A stretch of DNA of 64,000 bases. It comes from Ctenosaura bakeri (Eukaryota > Chordata > Lepidosauria > Squamata > Iguanidae). Made by a program: the position numbers and the translations under genes. Location of the stretch: NCBI GenBank assembly GCA_948474755.1, contig CAOLHI010001665.1, forward strand, positions 283,727-347,726, written 5' to 3'. The notes beneath the pieces were generated by a model. It saw only the letters and a program-made list of their open reading frames with translations, made no database searches and was not told the DNA's origin. Below, piece by piece: positions 11,881 to 24,885 of this stretch. How positions within the stretch are numbered: the first letter of the stretch is position 1; each line of letters opens with the position of its first letter.

Positions 11881-12984
11881 CCTTTTCCTCTTATCCAGCA
11901 TGTCCATACAGCCATAGCAGGGTACAATTTATATTTATGTCAGTTAGTATATTTTGCCAATTAAATCATATTTCATAGTATTTCAAAGTGTGAGGGTGTA
12001 CAGCCTGCTAACAGCATGTTGGTGTTCCATTCCACCATTTGATAAGCAGAAGCTTCCTTTGGATGATGCTGACAAGACAACATTCTCCACCGTACAGGAC
12101 AGACTGTCCCATAAACCTTTGTCCTCCAACACACTGAAACTGAATTGTATTCTCTGTATTTCCTGTCTTTTTAATAGTTGTGTAGAAGGAATTTCAGTAG
12201 GCATTGCTTAACAAGGATCAGGGATAAGAAACACCTGCCAAAATTTCCTCTTTTGTACAATCATTAAAGGGACATGAGCCATATTATTTATTTCACATGG
12301 CTGTCCTGAACTCCAGCAGATACCATCTAACGCAGACATCTCACTCTGCCTAATGATGTTGCCAGCTTACTCAGGAAACTTTACCATTTTCAGTGCTTAC
12401 ATGTCATAAATATTTACCTGTGCTTGAATTCCTAAGGCACATTGTTGTAACATTAAAAGCTGTGGATGCACTGCGGTTTAATGCAAGTGAGAGCAAAGTG
12501 AAACCTATGGAATGTGTGGAGCACTGGGAAACCCTAAGCATGGGCCCCAAAACATGGACCCCAAATCAGAAGCCTCCCTAAGGACCTAGGCTTAAATTTA
12601 AAAAATCAGACTGTTTTTCAGATGATTTCTGCCCTCAAAACCACACAAAATGAGCCCAAACCACAGAGGTTTGCTTCCCTGATGCACCAAAACCCCCAAA
12701 CTTCCCCACAAGACAAAATAAATTTCAAAAATGGTCCAAAATTGTGTACAGAAGTGACATTTGGTCATATTGCATCATTTCAGTGGGCCCAAAGGTATCT
12801 GGTACAGGATAGAAAAATGGCCCCCACCCCCTGGGTAGTTACTCATCTCTGGTCTAACAGGAGATGAATAGATGCAACTGCAATAGGATCAATCTGAACA
12901 AGGAAAACAAATTTGAGTCCATTTTCTTAAGTCTTTTTTTATATTTGATATTATGATTTCTCATCGTAATAGCCAACACAGATT
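11881..12984. other. Unassigned non-coding stretch
   Basis: No element recognised. If the candidate exon at 12985-13191 is a last exon, its 3' UTR would run through here on the minus strand. AATAAA-type words on the minus strand occur near 12287. Confidence 0.4.
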
Positions 12985-13191
12985 TGGGAGATGGGAAATA
13001 GGTGCCAAGATTATATCGGAATATTTGCCTGTTGGGCAGTGCATTCCTAGCTCATAGGGGTGCCGGTTGTAGGTGCTAAAGTAATAGGCAGAAGGCTCTT
13101 GCGCTCGATGAACTGGCCTTTTACTGGCATAACCTCCATCTGCAAGCTGAGATCTACTGGTACAACTGCTCTCTTGGCTGCCATCAGCTGG
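12985..13191 (-). CDS. Candidate host exon, gene not recognised
   Basis: On the minus strand a good 3' splice site precedes this stretch: a TTCTAAC branch-point-like word, a pyrimidine tract with a CCCCCCC run, then CTTCTGCCAG with AG at 13192-13193. Two frames stay open after it. One runs 70 codons to a TGA near 12963, with composition unlike its AT-rich surroundings (Tyr, Ser, His, Pro and several Cys). The other encodes a run of MAAKRAVVPVDLSLQMEV type and stops at a TAG after about 46 codons. No domain, signal peptide or membrane segment is visible, and I could not match either peptide to a known protein. No convincing 5' splice donor follows, so it would be a terminal exon. It may equally be a chance combination. 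Confidence 0.3.
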
Positions 13192-13203
13192 CAGAAGAGT
13201 CAA

Positions 13204-15248
13204 AGGGGAGGGGGGGTTAGAATGAATGAAACTAGGTTATGATGAACCCATACCTCACCCAGCCCAGGAATCCATCCACCATACTGACACAAACTGAGAT
13301 CAGGATCTATTAGTCCTAAGCAATTTCAAAAATCCAGAGCTGGAAGTTGTCTGGATTCAACACAGCTTCACCTGGCCTAGTGTTTATTCAGATGGCAGTT
13401 CACAACATTGAAGAGTTAGAATTGCACTCCAGAACAGGATATCATAATGAACAATAGCTGCCATTACATATAGGAATGATTGGATTTTTTCAACCAAGTA
13501 TTTCAATAACAGCTTCTCAAAATTCACTTTTTTTTTCTAGAATCTGAAACAAAGATTTACAATGTTCTGATACGAGGAGGACTTGCAGTTCCAAACATCT
13601 AGGCAGAGGTCTTTCAGTCCTTTACTTTTAAAATCTGAGTTTGAATCTCTGCTTGCGGTGCTAAAGCAGGGTTCTCAACCTTTTTTTGTTTCTTTATCTT
13701 TAAGAGCTGGGTGTTGGACAGATGCAACATGTAGATGCAATGTTGTCCTTTCCACAGTGAACATTCCTGTGCTTGAATGTGTCATTTGTTCAGAGTGAGA
13801 ATTTCCATTCAGTTCAATTTTGACAAGAGCTTGCCAGCATTCTAAAATTCTGGAGAGATCTTGAGATTTGGGAGGAGAGCAACAATTTTGAATATGGAAA
13901 AACTGAAATTGATGGATTTCTACTTGTGCAACAGGACTTCCATTTTCTCTGTTCTCCATATAGCCCATACACTCACAGCTCCCTCGTGGTGGGAAAGAGA
14001 TTGTAGGTGGAGAGGACAACAGTTCCACTTAATGTTTCCATTCCACTGGTGAATAGACAGCTTTGGATACAAGCAAATATTATCTGAAATTATGAAGCAA
14101 TAAGTTTACATTCCCATTTGCTGTTGTGTTGAAAAGAGCCCCAAATCTTAGATAATTTTGCCACAGACATGCTTCTGCACTAACAACACGCATGCACTAA
14201 AAACACCTCAAATAGTTTGTCATGGATGAAAGATTTTCATAAGGTAGAAGGGAACTCCCATCTTCAAAAGAGCTGCCACTGTCATTATATCTTCAACTTT
14301 CAGTAATTATAGACTTTGGGAAAGTTTGAGCAGCAAGTTGTACTCATTAATTTATGCAGCAATAACAGTTTTGGCATGAGGTTAGCTCTGCAGGCCAATA
14401 AAACAGATGAGCAGGCAAAAATGTCTCTGGCTAAAAGACAATAGGCCTCAGAGGGCTTCATCGCAAAGCCCATAACTAATAAGTATTTACACAGAGTGAT
14501 TTTGATTAGGAAGCCTTTCAGAAACTCCTTTGGGAAGGAGAGAGCTGTTTGTGTGTGCAGATAAATGTGCGAGGCAGAATTCCAGAGGAAAAAAGAAAAG
14601 AGATTTGCAAGTTACAAATGCAATACAAATCTGACTACATGAAGAGTTGAATTAAATGACAATAATCATTAATACCTGCACAAAGAATAAGGAACCACAT
14701 ACAGCAGAAAAACCACAGGAAAGAAGAGAAGGGGAAATGGTGTGTATTTGAATTGCATAGATACCTGGATTCTCATGAGAGACTGGAGATTAGAATGAAT
14801 AGGAGAATTAGAACTTCCAGATGTGCCAGTGGTATTGCTTGTGTTGACTACAGCAACAATGAGCAGCAACTGGCGACAGCCAGAGACACTGTAGCCTGGT
14901 TTGGAAGTAACAATAAACAACGTTTATCTGGCCCCCTCCAGAGCAGAAAGAGCAGCAGGGAGGCCTGCTCTTCTAATTTCAGTTAACCATTGTTTAATGT
15001 ACATATGTCCAAATTCTTAACTCATCATTAATTTTACTACTAATCAACTTCAGAACCTGTGACTTGGAGTTGGCTTCTTTTGATCAATCATAGTTATGAC
15101 TATCCACACTTTGGGCTCAGACATAGAGCCAAGTCTAATTCAGAAACTTCTGAACTTTTTCTCCTAGTACCACCAATGGAGGAAAACAGAAATCTCATTC
15201 TGACATCCTTTGCTACATCAAATATAGCCTCTTTCAGTGGAATACAAA
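13204..15248. other. Unassigned non-coding stretch
   Basis: Open frames at 13675-14028 (-) and 13861-14052 (+) overlap on opposite strands and show no family features. No repeat family recognised. Confidence 0.45.
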
Positions 15249-15290
15249 GGAAAGGAAGGAAGGAAGGAAGGAAGGAAGGAAGGAAGGAAG
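15249..15290 (+). repeat. (GGAA)n microsatellite
   Basis: About ten tandem GGAA units. Confidence 0.95.
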
Positions 15291-15680
15291 AAATCACTTT
15301 CACTCTTTCCAAAACAGTGGCCTCTGAGAACAGTAAATAATATGCCCCTTGTGCGATATGCCTCTTGTGTGTGGTGCTTCCTCCTTGAACATGCATGTTG
15401 TGCAACCTTTCACTTTTCCTTCAAAAGTCTCCTTAAAATTGACCTATTCTGTTTAAAGTCACAGATGTCTTCTTAGTCCTCTTCTCAGCTCCACTCTTTT
15501 CAGGTACTTGCCCTTATTTCTTCCTTTACCCCGTTTCTCCTGTTACTGTTCTCCATTATCTCCCTTAGATTCTCAGGTCCTGCTGCCCAATTTACCTGTG
15601 TAACTCTGCATGACTATTTGCCCCTGTATATACTGACTGCACTATTTCTGTACAATTCTCATAAAGCTATAGGACAGAAT

Positions 15681-16575
15681 TGTTACCCTAATTTTGGGGG
15701 TCCCTCGGGGGACACCTCACTGTGCTCCACTTGATGGGGAATGGAAACTAGCCAGAGCACAAGCAATAGCACTGCAAGAGGCAGGGTAACCTAGCGGGGT
15801 CTTTTACCCAGTTTTTACGGGGTCAGGCCAGGCCAAAAACCAACCCAAACTGTCCAATAAATGATTTTATTAAAGGTAAGTCTCACACACCAACACACTC
15901 TCTCACGCACACACCCAAGAGCTATTAAAAAGAAAAAGAAAGGAAATTGGACAGAGGGAGTATTGAAGGGGTGTTGTTGGGGCAATACTGCACCTTGTCC
16001 TGAAGTCCTGGGTCCGGGAAGGTAGCAAAGAAGTAGGGCTCAGCACAAAGAAGGCTGAGGGGATTGCTCAACAAACAGTGACGGTCGGCTGGGGTGACCA
16101 GGAGCGATCCAAAGAAACACTCAAAAGCTGGGACTATTTGTAGGGGGAAAAGTACCTGGAGGACTAATCTTTTCCTGGGGAGAACAATGGGTGTTGCAGT
16201 GGGCACGAAGCCCCACATTGGTAATTTCCTTGGCATGATGGGATTATTAGGTGTTGCCAAAGTCTCTGGATTTTTGGAGGTGTTGTGGTGTGTTTTCCGG
16301 TCCCCGCCTGATGGGATATTTGCTTAACCTGAGGCATACACGCTAATCCTCTCAAGTCAGTGTCTTGGGGCTGAGGACCCTTTGTTTATTGTGTCTTTAC
16401 ACATCTTGAGGTTTCCTGGGGCTATGTGACGGGGATTTTACTGGCCTGACTTGGTTTTCGGTCTTTCATCCGTGCCTGCCTACGTGCCCTTTTGAGGGAC
16501 CTCTTTAGCATACGGAGCTATATTTTAATATTAAAATTGTAGACCCTTGGATAGAGTTTCTCCCTCAAAGTAACA
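15681..16575 (-). mobile_element. Solo LTR, copy 2 (895 bp)
   Basis: Same ends as copy 1 (TGTTACCCTA...AAGTAACA), with an exact 4-bp duplication GAAT at 15677-15680 and 16576-16579. On the minus strand TTTAATAAAATC keeps the AATAAA signal (near 15868). The TATA box is altered (TACAAAT in place of TATAAA). No internal coding region. It lies in the same orientation as copies 1 and 3. Confidence 0.85.
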
Positions 16576-17864
16576 GAATTCATGATGGTTGTTACAAATG
16601 CATAACCTAGAGTTATGTATTCATCACTGATTTGTATTCACAGTTCCTCTGCACTGAATAATGTATACATAGGAACCATAACAGTCCTCAATTTTGGGTA
16701 GGTGCTGCTGTAATTAATGGCAATGGGAATCCACTATCCTATCACTCAGGATAGAGCAGACCAGTATTTCCAGCCCACTCCCATGAGTGATCTCCAGTAC
16801 AAGAAGGAATTTCAACAGGGATCTTGCTTCTGACTGTTGTGCCAAATATCACTCACAGGAAGAGGGGCGGTAGAAATATCAGTTTGCTGTGTCTCAGTTG
16901 ACAGGACAGCAGATCCCAGTCACTTGCCGTGGCTTCTGCTTGATCATTCAGGTTGCAAGTTTTATGCTAAGAGGTAGTTATGCAGTTAAATAGCTGATCT
17001 AGAATCTTGGCCATTTTCTTCAGTAAAGGGACACAGGAATTGTTTAGAGAGAGGGTTGCCAGGTATTCAGTGGGATAAATGTTTGGACTCAGACTAATCC
17101 ATTGACACTGATCTAATGATTAGTCCCACTGAATGCAACATAATTTATCTCTGGGAAGAAATATATTGTGTTGTCATAGACAAAGCTCAAGTGCAATGCC
17201 CCAGATGTAATGCCCTAGGAGCTCAGCAGCTTGGAAGTTGTTGCTTTAAAGAAGAGATCTCCCACTTCTCTTGCTAATTGCTCCAGTACAGGGATGTTTA
17301 CCCTTAGGGGAGGAGAGACAAGACTGAAAATAAATGGGCTTTTTACTCTTCAGAGTGGAGCAGAAGGCTCTGAGGAAAAGAATTTGCCTCCATTCTTCTC
17401 TTTCTTGATCCAAGATCAAACTTATTTCTCTGGAGATGGGTTGGAAAGCTGAAGCCAAACTTTAGATCAAAATCTTAGAGAACTCACAGCAATTAGGAAA
17501 GAAGATCTGGAAATCATTTCACCATAAATGCTGAGTATTTTTTTCATAAAGGTAGAAGCGTTAGCCTGTTTCACCATACCGAAAAAAAGAAAGGTAGGAA
17601 AGGGAATCTTCTGGCACAATGACAACAATGATCAAGTGACTTGTCTCCAGGCTTTTCCCCAATATTGGGACTTAAGGTAGCTTACAGATTATCAGAGCCA
17701 GGCCAGAATCAGTAAAATAAGAAAAATAATTTAAAAGCAATTGATTTATGGAATTTAAAAAAATATTAAAATTGTTTTTAAAACAGGACATAAAAAACAA
17801 CAAAGCAACTCACCAGTAAAAGCCTGCTGTGGTCAGTTCCTTAAAACATTTTGAAATAGGAATA
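16576..17864. other. Unassigned non-coding stretch
   Basis: Short opposite-strand open frames near 17231-17458 overlap each other without any domain. Nothing else recognised. Confidence 0.45.
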
Positions 17865-18339
17865 CAGTTGGCCCTCTATATTCAGTAGGGTTAGCAGCTT
17901 TGGACATCCACAAAAGTACAAAAATCACAAATTGTGTGTGTCTCTGTGTGTGTGTAAAAGGCACCAAGGCATGGTGGGGAGAACAGGCAGCCAGGGTCCA
18001 AACCAGGTCAGGAAAAGGAGAGGAAAAGGGGTTAAGTCTATACTTCCTCTCTTACACCTATTTCCTTCCTTGGGTGTGTATGGGGCAATGGGTGATGGCT
18101 TTTTGGCACTCAGAATTTGGGGCATGAGGAATCCTTAGCTGGCCAAGCAGCTGTTGGTGGTGGTAGAAGAAGAGGAGGACCAGAGGTGGGTTTTTAAAGG
18201 ACTATATAGACTGATTGGAGCAGCCAAGAGGGAAAGTTTCCCCCAGAAAATAAAGGCCTGAGGTATGGGGCAGGGATTGGAGAAACTCACACATAATCAA
18301 ACCTGTGAAAGTCAATCCTGCTATGTGGAGGGCTGATTG
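17865..18339 (+). mobile_element. Pogo/Tigger-like non-autonomous element, copy 1 (475 bp)
   Basis: Begins CAGTTGGCCCTCTATATTCA. Its right end read inversely is CAATCAGCCCTCCACATA. TA dinucleotides flank both ends (17863-17864 and 18340-18341), the mark of Tc1/mariner-superfamily insertion. A CAGTTGGCCCTC start is typical of Tigger/pogo-derived elements. The interior aligns, inverted, with 43821-44276: shared words include AAGGCATGGTGG, CCTTCCTTGGGTGTGT and TTTTTAAAGG. No transposase frame. The 75-codon frames inside it have no features. Confidence 0.75.
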
Positions 18340-18344
18340 TACTT

Positions 18345-19215
18345 TCATTTGGCAGTTGACAGAAAGAAAGGAGGGAGGCATTCTAACCTCAACAGGCAGG
18401 GGATTCCAAAGTCTGAGAAAATCCATGAGAAATCCCTTTCCTTTATATCCACCAAATGGGCCTGGAAAGTTGATGGGACTCTCCATCCCAAATATTTTAT
18501 AGTTTGGGCAAGCTCAAATATGAGCATATGGTCTTTCAGATATCCTGGATCTGAGCTGAATAGGGCTTTGTAGCTTACTTTGAATTGTATCCACAAATGA
18601 ACTGATAACCAAAGTTGCTATTGCAACAAAGGCATTGTATGATCCCTGTAGCCAGACAAAGTTAACAATCTGCTTACAGCTCTTTTGGCCACCTGAAGAT
18701 TCTCAATATTTTACAAAAACAGTCCCACGTACAGCACATTTTAGTAATCCAAATGGGAAACAAAGAAGTCATATGCTGCTGCGGGCAGATAAATCACCTT
18801 CAGGAGCAGGCACAGCTGGCACATTAGTTTTAATGGTGCAAATGTATTCCTGATCACTACTGAAACCTGGGCTTCTAGGCTGAGGGCTGAATTCACACGT
18901 GCACTCAAACTAGGAACCTGTATTTTCGGGAGGAATGTAGCCCCATCCAGCACAAGAAGAATCTCAATCCCTAGATGGACCTTTCAACTGATCAGAAACA
19001 TTTCTATCTTGTCTGGATTAAGGTTCAGTTTGTTTGCCCACATTGGATCCATTACAGGTGCCATGCTCCTGTTTAGCATGGAGTCATATGGAAATGGAGT
19101 TATGTGGAAATGAGTAACTGAGCTGACTGTCATCAGCTTACTATGTAGCCAGAGACAAAGCCTTGGAGTTCAAGTGGAGCTTGGTAATAGAACTCGGTGT
19201 CATCAGAATCCCTTA
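18345..19215 (+). mobile_element. LINE-like relic (untranslated region of a reptile retroelement)
   Basis: Contains a chain of words that I recall from a very common amniote repeat: a GGGGATTCCAAAGTCTG start, GGGCTTTGTAGCTTACTTTGA, a TGATCCCTGTAGCCAGAC part, CCCACGTACAGCACATTTTA, TAATCCAAATGGGAAAC, GAAACCTGGGCTTCTAGGCT, CCCCATCCAGCACAAG and CTTGTCTGGATTAAGGTTCA. No intact reading frame. The clade is not firmly assigned (CR1/L2/L3 group likely). Confidence 0.5.
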
Positions 19216-21301
19216 ATTGGTATATTCATTAAGTCTGGATTCCTTTATTGGTATTTGTTAGACAAGAAATTCATTCTGGTCACTAGAGATATACCCCTCA
19301 CACTGCAGCCATATATGAAGGAGCCCAGGCCCAGGTCGGTAGAGATCTTCACTTTACCATTCTCTGATTTTTTATTGAAGAATATATGGCAACTCTGTTT
19401 ACTCATTTTCCATCAGAATAAAGAAACAGAAAATTTTACCCAATTATGAATTGTTTACAAGGCAACTCATTAGAAGAATCAGGCTGTTTTCTATAACTGC
19501 TGCAGTGTTACACCAATTAATGCAATCAATACATTCTAATTGGGAAAACATATCACATTTTTATAAGAAATAAAAGATATGAAGCCTCTAGAGAAGAAGC
19601 AATTTTTAAAAACTAAATGATTCATACCCCAAATCCAAGAGCTCATTTTCTGCTAGTCACCTAATTGGTATAGCTGTAATTGTTTATTCTTTTATGAGGT
19701 ATCACAAAACTGACTCATTCTGTTTCCGTACTGAAAATATAGACCAGTAACATAAGTCAGCTAAGGGGGTCACATATTTGTAAACAGACACAGACATGTG
19801 TATTCAGAGCTTGGAAAGTTACCTTGTAAAATAAATTGTGCTACTGTTAAAGTTCCAAGCGTCCCTAAGGGTAGCTACTTAGCATTAAAGTGATTTTCTT
19901 TTTCCTTTAAATTAAAAATAAAAAATACTTTCTAGATTTTTGTATAAAAGTTTAAATAGTTACCTGTAGCTGCTTTAAACATTTTGAATGCTACAAGCCA
20001 GTGACTGATGATATACAGCAAGCTTCTCCTCCTATGCATTTCATCATTATCACAACACCCACAACCAAAGCATAGGGCAGCATGGGCTACCATCATTATT
20101 TTCCCTAGCTGCCTGGAGAAGTCAAGTCGGAGAAATGGTCCTCCTTACTGGATCAATGTGACTGGTATAAATAACAGACACGCAATTCACAATGAAAGCC
20201 AGACATAGATTGTTTGCACTCTAGTGTTTAGGATGGGATGTAGATTCAAAGGCTCCATGTGGGATGTCTTACTCATGTTACTACCGGTGTATTCTCATAT
20301 CCTTTATGCACAACATCATCTGGATCAAAACCAAAGCACTATTTAACCTAGGGACATTTTTTTTGACAGCATTTCACTACTCACTCTTTTCTAAATATTG
20401 TGTGGGTGGAGCCTATTCAGCTCCTTCCTCTCTTAAATGAAATCTTATCAAACCCTTATTGAAGAGAGTCTTCTGAACTTCTTCAGGAGAGAAAAGCAAT
20501 GCACTCCACAGAAATTGATTTCTATGTCAATGAGTTCCTTCTTTTGTTTTAGTCTGGGAAGACAAAAAGTACCACTTCCCACATCCAAAGTGCAATGCAC
20601 CAGTTGTTTTTGCATCAGCATTGAGGAAGTGAATTGCTATGTACATCACTGAATTAACTGGATCATTACTTGAAGTTGTGAGAAACAGCAAGGGATGAAA
20701 CAAAAGAACAGAGCTGAGTCATGGTAAGATGAGGAACTGAATAAGTAGAGTCATCCACCCAGCACTTTGGCTTTCAATTTTCTACCGGATGTAAATTTTT
20801 GAAGGTCAGACTGCATGTCAGGTTGTTTCTCCACAACTTCAGTTTATAAGAGAAAGGAAAAGAGGAAAAAAAGAGAGAGAGAGAGAAAGAGAACATCATG
20901 TAATTGAATATTATGTGCCATGATGCTTGGAAACACTACTCCTAACTGATATTTACCTGGTTTTTGATGGCCATGCCCTCACTTAATCTGAGCAGTATCC
21001 AAGTTGATGGCAACTAATGTCTGGAGTTGTGGAAGTCCCTTCCTTCCTCTGTATTGGAATTTTCACAACACCACTAAAGGGAAAGGTACTTTTAATCTGA
21101 TGGGCTCACCCATCACTTTTAATTCAATGGGCTCACCACTAAGAATCAGCATCTACTATTATTTATAGTCATGACTTCTACATGAGCAAGCATGTGTTTC
21201 AAGCAGAACAGAACGTCCACATCTGCCATGGCATAAGTTACTTCTTTTTAATTACTGAAAGTTTTAAAGAGGCAGATGGACACTCATGACCTGTGTTACT
21301 A
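19216..21301. other. Unassigned non-coding stretch
   Basis: AT-rich. A GA-rich simple tract lies at 20868-20892. No gene or transposon recognised. Confidence 0.5.
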
Positions 21302-21540
21302 AGATCAGTGGGCTGGAATGTTTAGAATGTTAGACTGGCACTTGGAAGATCCCAAGGTCCATTGAGGTTCTAATCCCTACTAAACTATGAAAACTCCCCA
21401 GGGACGTTTCGGTTGTGCACTTCTCTCAGCCTGACTTACATGATCAGGTTATTTTGAGGATGCAAATGGGGAGAAAGAAGGCCCTGCATGTCAACTTGAG
21501 AAAGTCAGAGTATAAATGTAATGATAATGAAATAGTAATA
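21302..21540 (+). mobile_element. tRNA-derived SINE (Sauria-like)
   Basis: The tRNA-like head shows AATGTTAGACTGG and a B-box-like GGTTCTAATCC at 21366-21376. It is followed by CTCTCAGCCTGACTTACATG, TTGAGGATGCAAATGGGGAG, GAGTATAAATGTAATGATAA and an AATAA tail. This head-to-tail order is that of the common lizard SINE with a LINE-derived tail ending in a TATAAATGTAATAA word. Pol III would transcribe an active copy; this one has several changes. Confidence 0.7.
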
Positions 21541-22819
21541 AATATCAAACTTATGTCAGGTCTTGGAAATGGTTGCTGTTGGAAAATTCTAGCATTCTCT
21601 CTCCCCCCACTCTTGTTCTAGGACAAATGGAGCTTAGCTAGTATAGAATCAACTGTTGCTCTGTGATATTTAAAATGATTGGCTATGGTATCCAGACCAT
21701 GTGATTCAGGAGACATTCTGGTTTCAGTTAGTGGTCATACTTAGAAGGCCACACCTCTCTCTTTTATGCCCTCCCTTTAGCAATCTTGCTTCTAGCAACT
21801 TCTCTGTATATATAGTTGGTGAGTTTAAAATAAAGATACTGTCTTCCCACATCCCTTCGTAAGTTAGTTAGGATGTAGTTTCTCTTATGGATATGCAATT
21901 ATAAAGTTTATTAGTAAATCTTTTAAATTTGGAACCTGAAGCTGCCTATCTTGTTTTTGCTTTCAAGTCAGCCTCCAGTTCAGGGAAGACATGCAAAGAT
22001 TGGGGCATGCTTTGTATGCAATTCTGCTAAAAGAAGGCTAATTCCTTACAGCTTTAGTTTTCATAGAGTTCCCCAAAGGGCTAACACCCTGGGAAACTAT
22101 AATCCCCAACAGCTGCAACACTTTGGCTCCAGGTTAAGAGAACTTCAAAAACATAAATGAATTCTTATCCTAAAGGGAAAGAGTAAGTTATTTTAATTGG
22201 ATAGGCTAGGAAAAGCCAAAGTGCAGCTTCTGAGTCACATCATTCACCCTCGTGGTTGTTGGGAGTGACAACCTTGGCAATCTAGTTAATTTGAATGCTT
22301 ATTATAGGCATAGAGGGGACTGCCTAGAGTAAACTTCCTGTTGTTTGGTCAATGCCCACTTCCTTTTGTATGTTCTCTTCTTCTTCCCTTTTTTGTTCTT
22401 CAGCTTCACTGCAAGCATGTGATCTCTAATTCTCTGGTAAGCATGCTTCCCTGTAAGCATGTGACTGCTTAATTTCTTCTTACCTTTCTTCAACAATTGA
22501 ACCTATGCACAAGATTTTGTGAGTAAATTTTTCATACATTTTAACCAAACTGTTTGTGTTTATTTTGAGCTAGATTAAGTGTGTCTGGAGTGGAGATGAT
22601 AAAGTGGGATTGGTAGTTTGGTCAATTTCTTCCTGTGCATTACAAAATACTCTGCTGATTGAGAGACTTATTACTAAAAATCTCTCAATTCCCCAACAGT
22701 AGTTCCTCCAGGCTGCCTGACTAACCCTATTACTGCCCCCCCAAAATATTAATTTGCGTTTGCTAGAAGCCTCCAAGATCAGCAATTCACTTCTTAAATA
22801 GATTGATGAAGGTCTCTAC
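21541..22819. other. Unassigned non-coding stretch
   Basis: No element recognised. Several short frames without features. Confidence 0.45.
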
Positions 22820-23062
22820 ATTTGTTGTTGTTGTTGTTGCTGTTGTGTGTCTTGAAGTCATTTCCAATTTATGGCAACACTAAGGTGAATCTACCAAGAG
22901 GTTTCCTTGCCAAGATTAGTTCGGGGGGGGGGTTGCCCTTGCCTTCCTATGGGACTGAGAGAATGTGCCTTGACCAAGTAGGTTTCCATGGCTGAGCAGG
23001 GATTTAAACTTTGGTCTCCACATTTGTAGTCCAATGCTCAAACCACTACAGCACTCTGGCTC
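22820..23062 (-). mobile_element. tRNA-derived SINE
   Basis: On the minus strand it starts GAGCCAGAGTGCTGTAGTGG, with GAGCATTGGACTAC and a B-box-like AGTTTAAATCC. It continues CCATGGAAACCTACTTGG, a short CAAGG...CTCAGTCC part and GGCAAGGAAACCTCTTGG, and ends CTTCAAGACAC followed by a CAACAACAAC tail. A run of ten Gs on the plus strand at 22923-22932 interrupts it. Same family as 48327-48568. Confidence 0.75.
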
Positions 23063-24274
23063 AGTGCCCTCTGCATTGCTTAAAAATTAAAGAGACACGA
23101 GGATAGAGACCAAACCAAACTGCTGTCCAATACCACATTTTTCCCCTTTCTGCTCTAGTATTGAATCCAAATTTGAAAGAGTCTGCCCAAAGTGCTGAAC
23201 ATCCTTAAAATTCAGACTAAAGTTCAGAGATGAATGGATTTACCACCTCACTAAAGGCGGAAGGCATAATCCACCACTGATCTTTCTGCTCGTCTTGTTT
23301 AAGCTCCTTTATTCTGACTTTGTCCTGTTCCTTCAGCATCTACTGCTTCCCAAACTAACCTTTTTATAAGCAACTCTGACATTTCTCACCCTTTAGTTCA
23401 CTGTCTCCCTAAGTTGTCTGTGATGTCATGGCAGCTCAGCCAATGGCAGCACAGAAAAAAACCTTCAACCCTGTGCGGGCCTGAAATTGCTAGGCTGCTG
23501 AAAAGGAAACCAGTAGGGAAGCACATGATAATCATTGCTCTAGTCAATAGTTTTCTGTCCCAATTAATCTTTACTTACCCTTTCCAAAAATCTGCCCAGT
23601 GACATCCTTCAGTCACTTTCATGGCAAGGTGTTTCTTTTTACCTTTAGCACAGGTGCCAGATGTTTTTCTCAGGGTTAATTAATCAAAGAGACTTGTTAA
23701 TTAGATGACTTTCTCCCTTATAGGTAGCTGTATAGAGTTGGCAGTACCCTCTTGTCCTGTCAAGGCACATAATTGCTTTAAAGAGGTATAGCCTGCACAA
23801 AGCAGCCAAGCGTGTGACGGAAACAGTGGGGGCCTGGCTCTGAGGCTGCTTATTAGTCCATCTGCCACACACAAAGTACTTTGCTAGGCACTTTTGAAAA
23901 ATGATTTCCTACAGGAGATGAAAAGAAGACCTTGCTTCACAAATAAGAGGCACAAAAGATATGGGGTATTTTGTTCCTGTTGTTGTTGCTAATGTGTGCC
24001 GATGAGATGCATCATTTATTTTCACTGGCACTTATCTTCACTTCATTAACAGAAAAAGCAGCTAGGGGACTGGTGTTTGTCCCAAGTGTGTTGCCAAGCG
24101 CTGACTGAAAATGTGGAAGAATTTCATGTCACATGAGGATGTATTTCATGCCCCCTCCCTCAATTTCACTTTCATCCATAGCTATGGAACAAGAACATAA
24201 TTATCTTTATTCTTTGATTGTTGTGGGGAGGGGCATAGGATAAAAACTCACCGGACGGTATAGACATACACATA
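23063..24274. other. Unassigned non-coding stretch
   Basis: No recognised gene or repeat. Confidence 0.45.
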
Positions 24275-24478
24275 AGGCCTTTCCACATCACCTTGTTATA
24301 GTGCTATTATTCCGCTTTCAACATCTTGTGGAATTCTGGGGTTTGTAGTTTACTGAGGCCAAAGAGCTCTCTGGCAGAGAATTCTAAAGGCCCCCTCCCT
24401 AAACTGCAAGCCCCAAGATTCCATAGGATGTTGAAAGTGGAATAATAGCACTATAACAGTTTTAGTGCAGAAATGCCC
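24275..24478. mobile_element. Fold-back MITE, family A, copy 3 (204 bp)
   Basis: Left end AGGCCTTTCCACATCAC pairs with the right end GTGCAGAAATGCCC. There is an exact 3-bp target duplication ATA (24272-24274 and 24479-24481). The long subterminal arms hold ATTATTCCGCTTTCAACATC and its inverted partner. Non-coding. Confidence 0.85.
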
Positions 24479-24599
24479 ATAGATACAGATACAGATTTAG
24501 GTTATATAGATATATAGTCCCACTTAGTCATGAAGTTTTACCATTGACCTTGGGGTGACCTGTTTGCAATTCAGCCTATTTTTAATTCAGGACTTATTC

Positions 24600-24885
24600 T
24601 ACATCAAATTCCATGTGGTTGTTTTGCACAGAAAACAAAATTTTTCTGCACAGGAAACCACATTTTTTTGCACCAAAAAAGCTATTTCCTGTGGAGAAAA
24701 ACAAAAGCTCTTTTCTGTGCAAAACAACCACGTGTGAATTTTGTGCAGAAAAAAGTCTCCAATTACAATATTTTCCATACAGGAAACAGGGTTTTTTTTC
24801 TGTGCAGAATTTTTTTTTTTCCTGTGTAGAAAATGCTGTTTTCTGAGCAAAAAGCCATGTGCAAATTTTCCATGGAATAAATTCA
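24600..24885. repeat. Degenerate repeat of TTCTGTGCAGAAA-like words
   Basis: Within 285 bp the words TTTTGCACAGAAAA, TTTCTGCACAGGAAACC, TTTTTTGCACC, TTTTCTGTGCAAAACAAC, TTTTGTGCAGAAAAAAG, TTTCTGTGCAGAATTTTT and TTTCCTGTGTAGAAAA alternate in both orientations. The array is near-palindromic, so both strands show long low-complexity frames. These are not genes. Confidence 0.55.

Noticed and set aside
13675..14052. Overlapping 117- and 63-codon frames as a gene
   Set aside because: They are on opposite strands, have no splice support or domain, and contain no repeat or family word.
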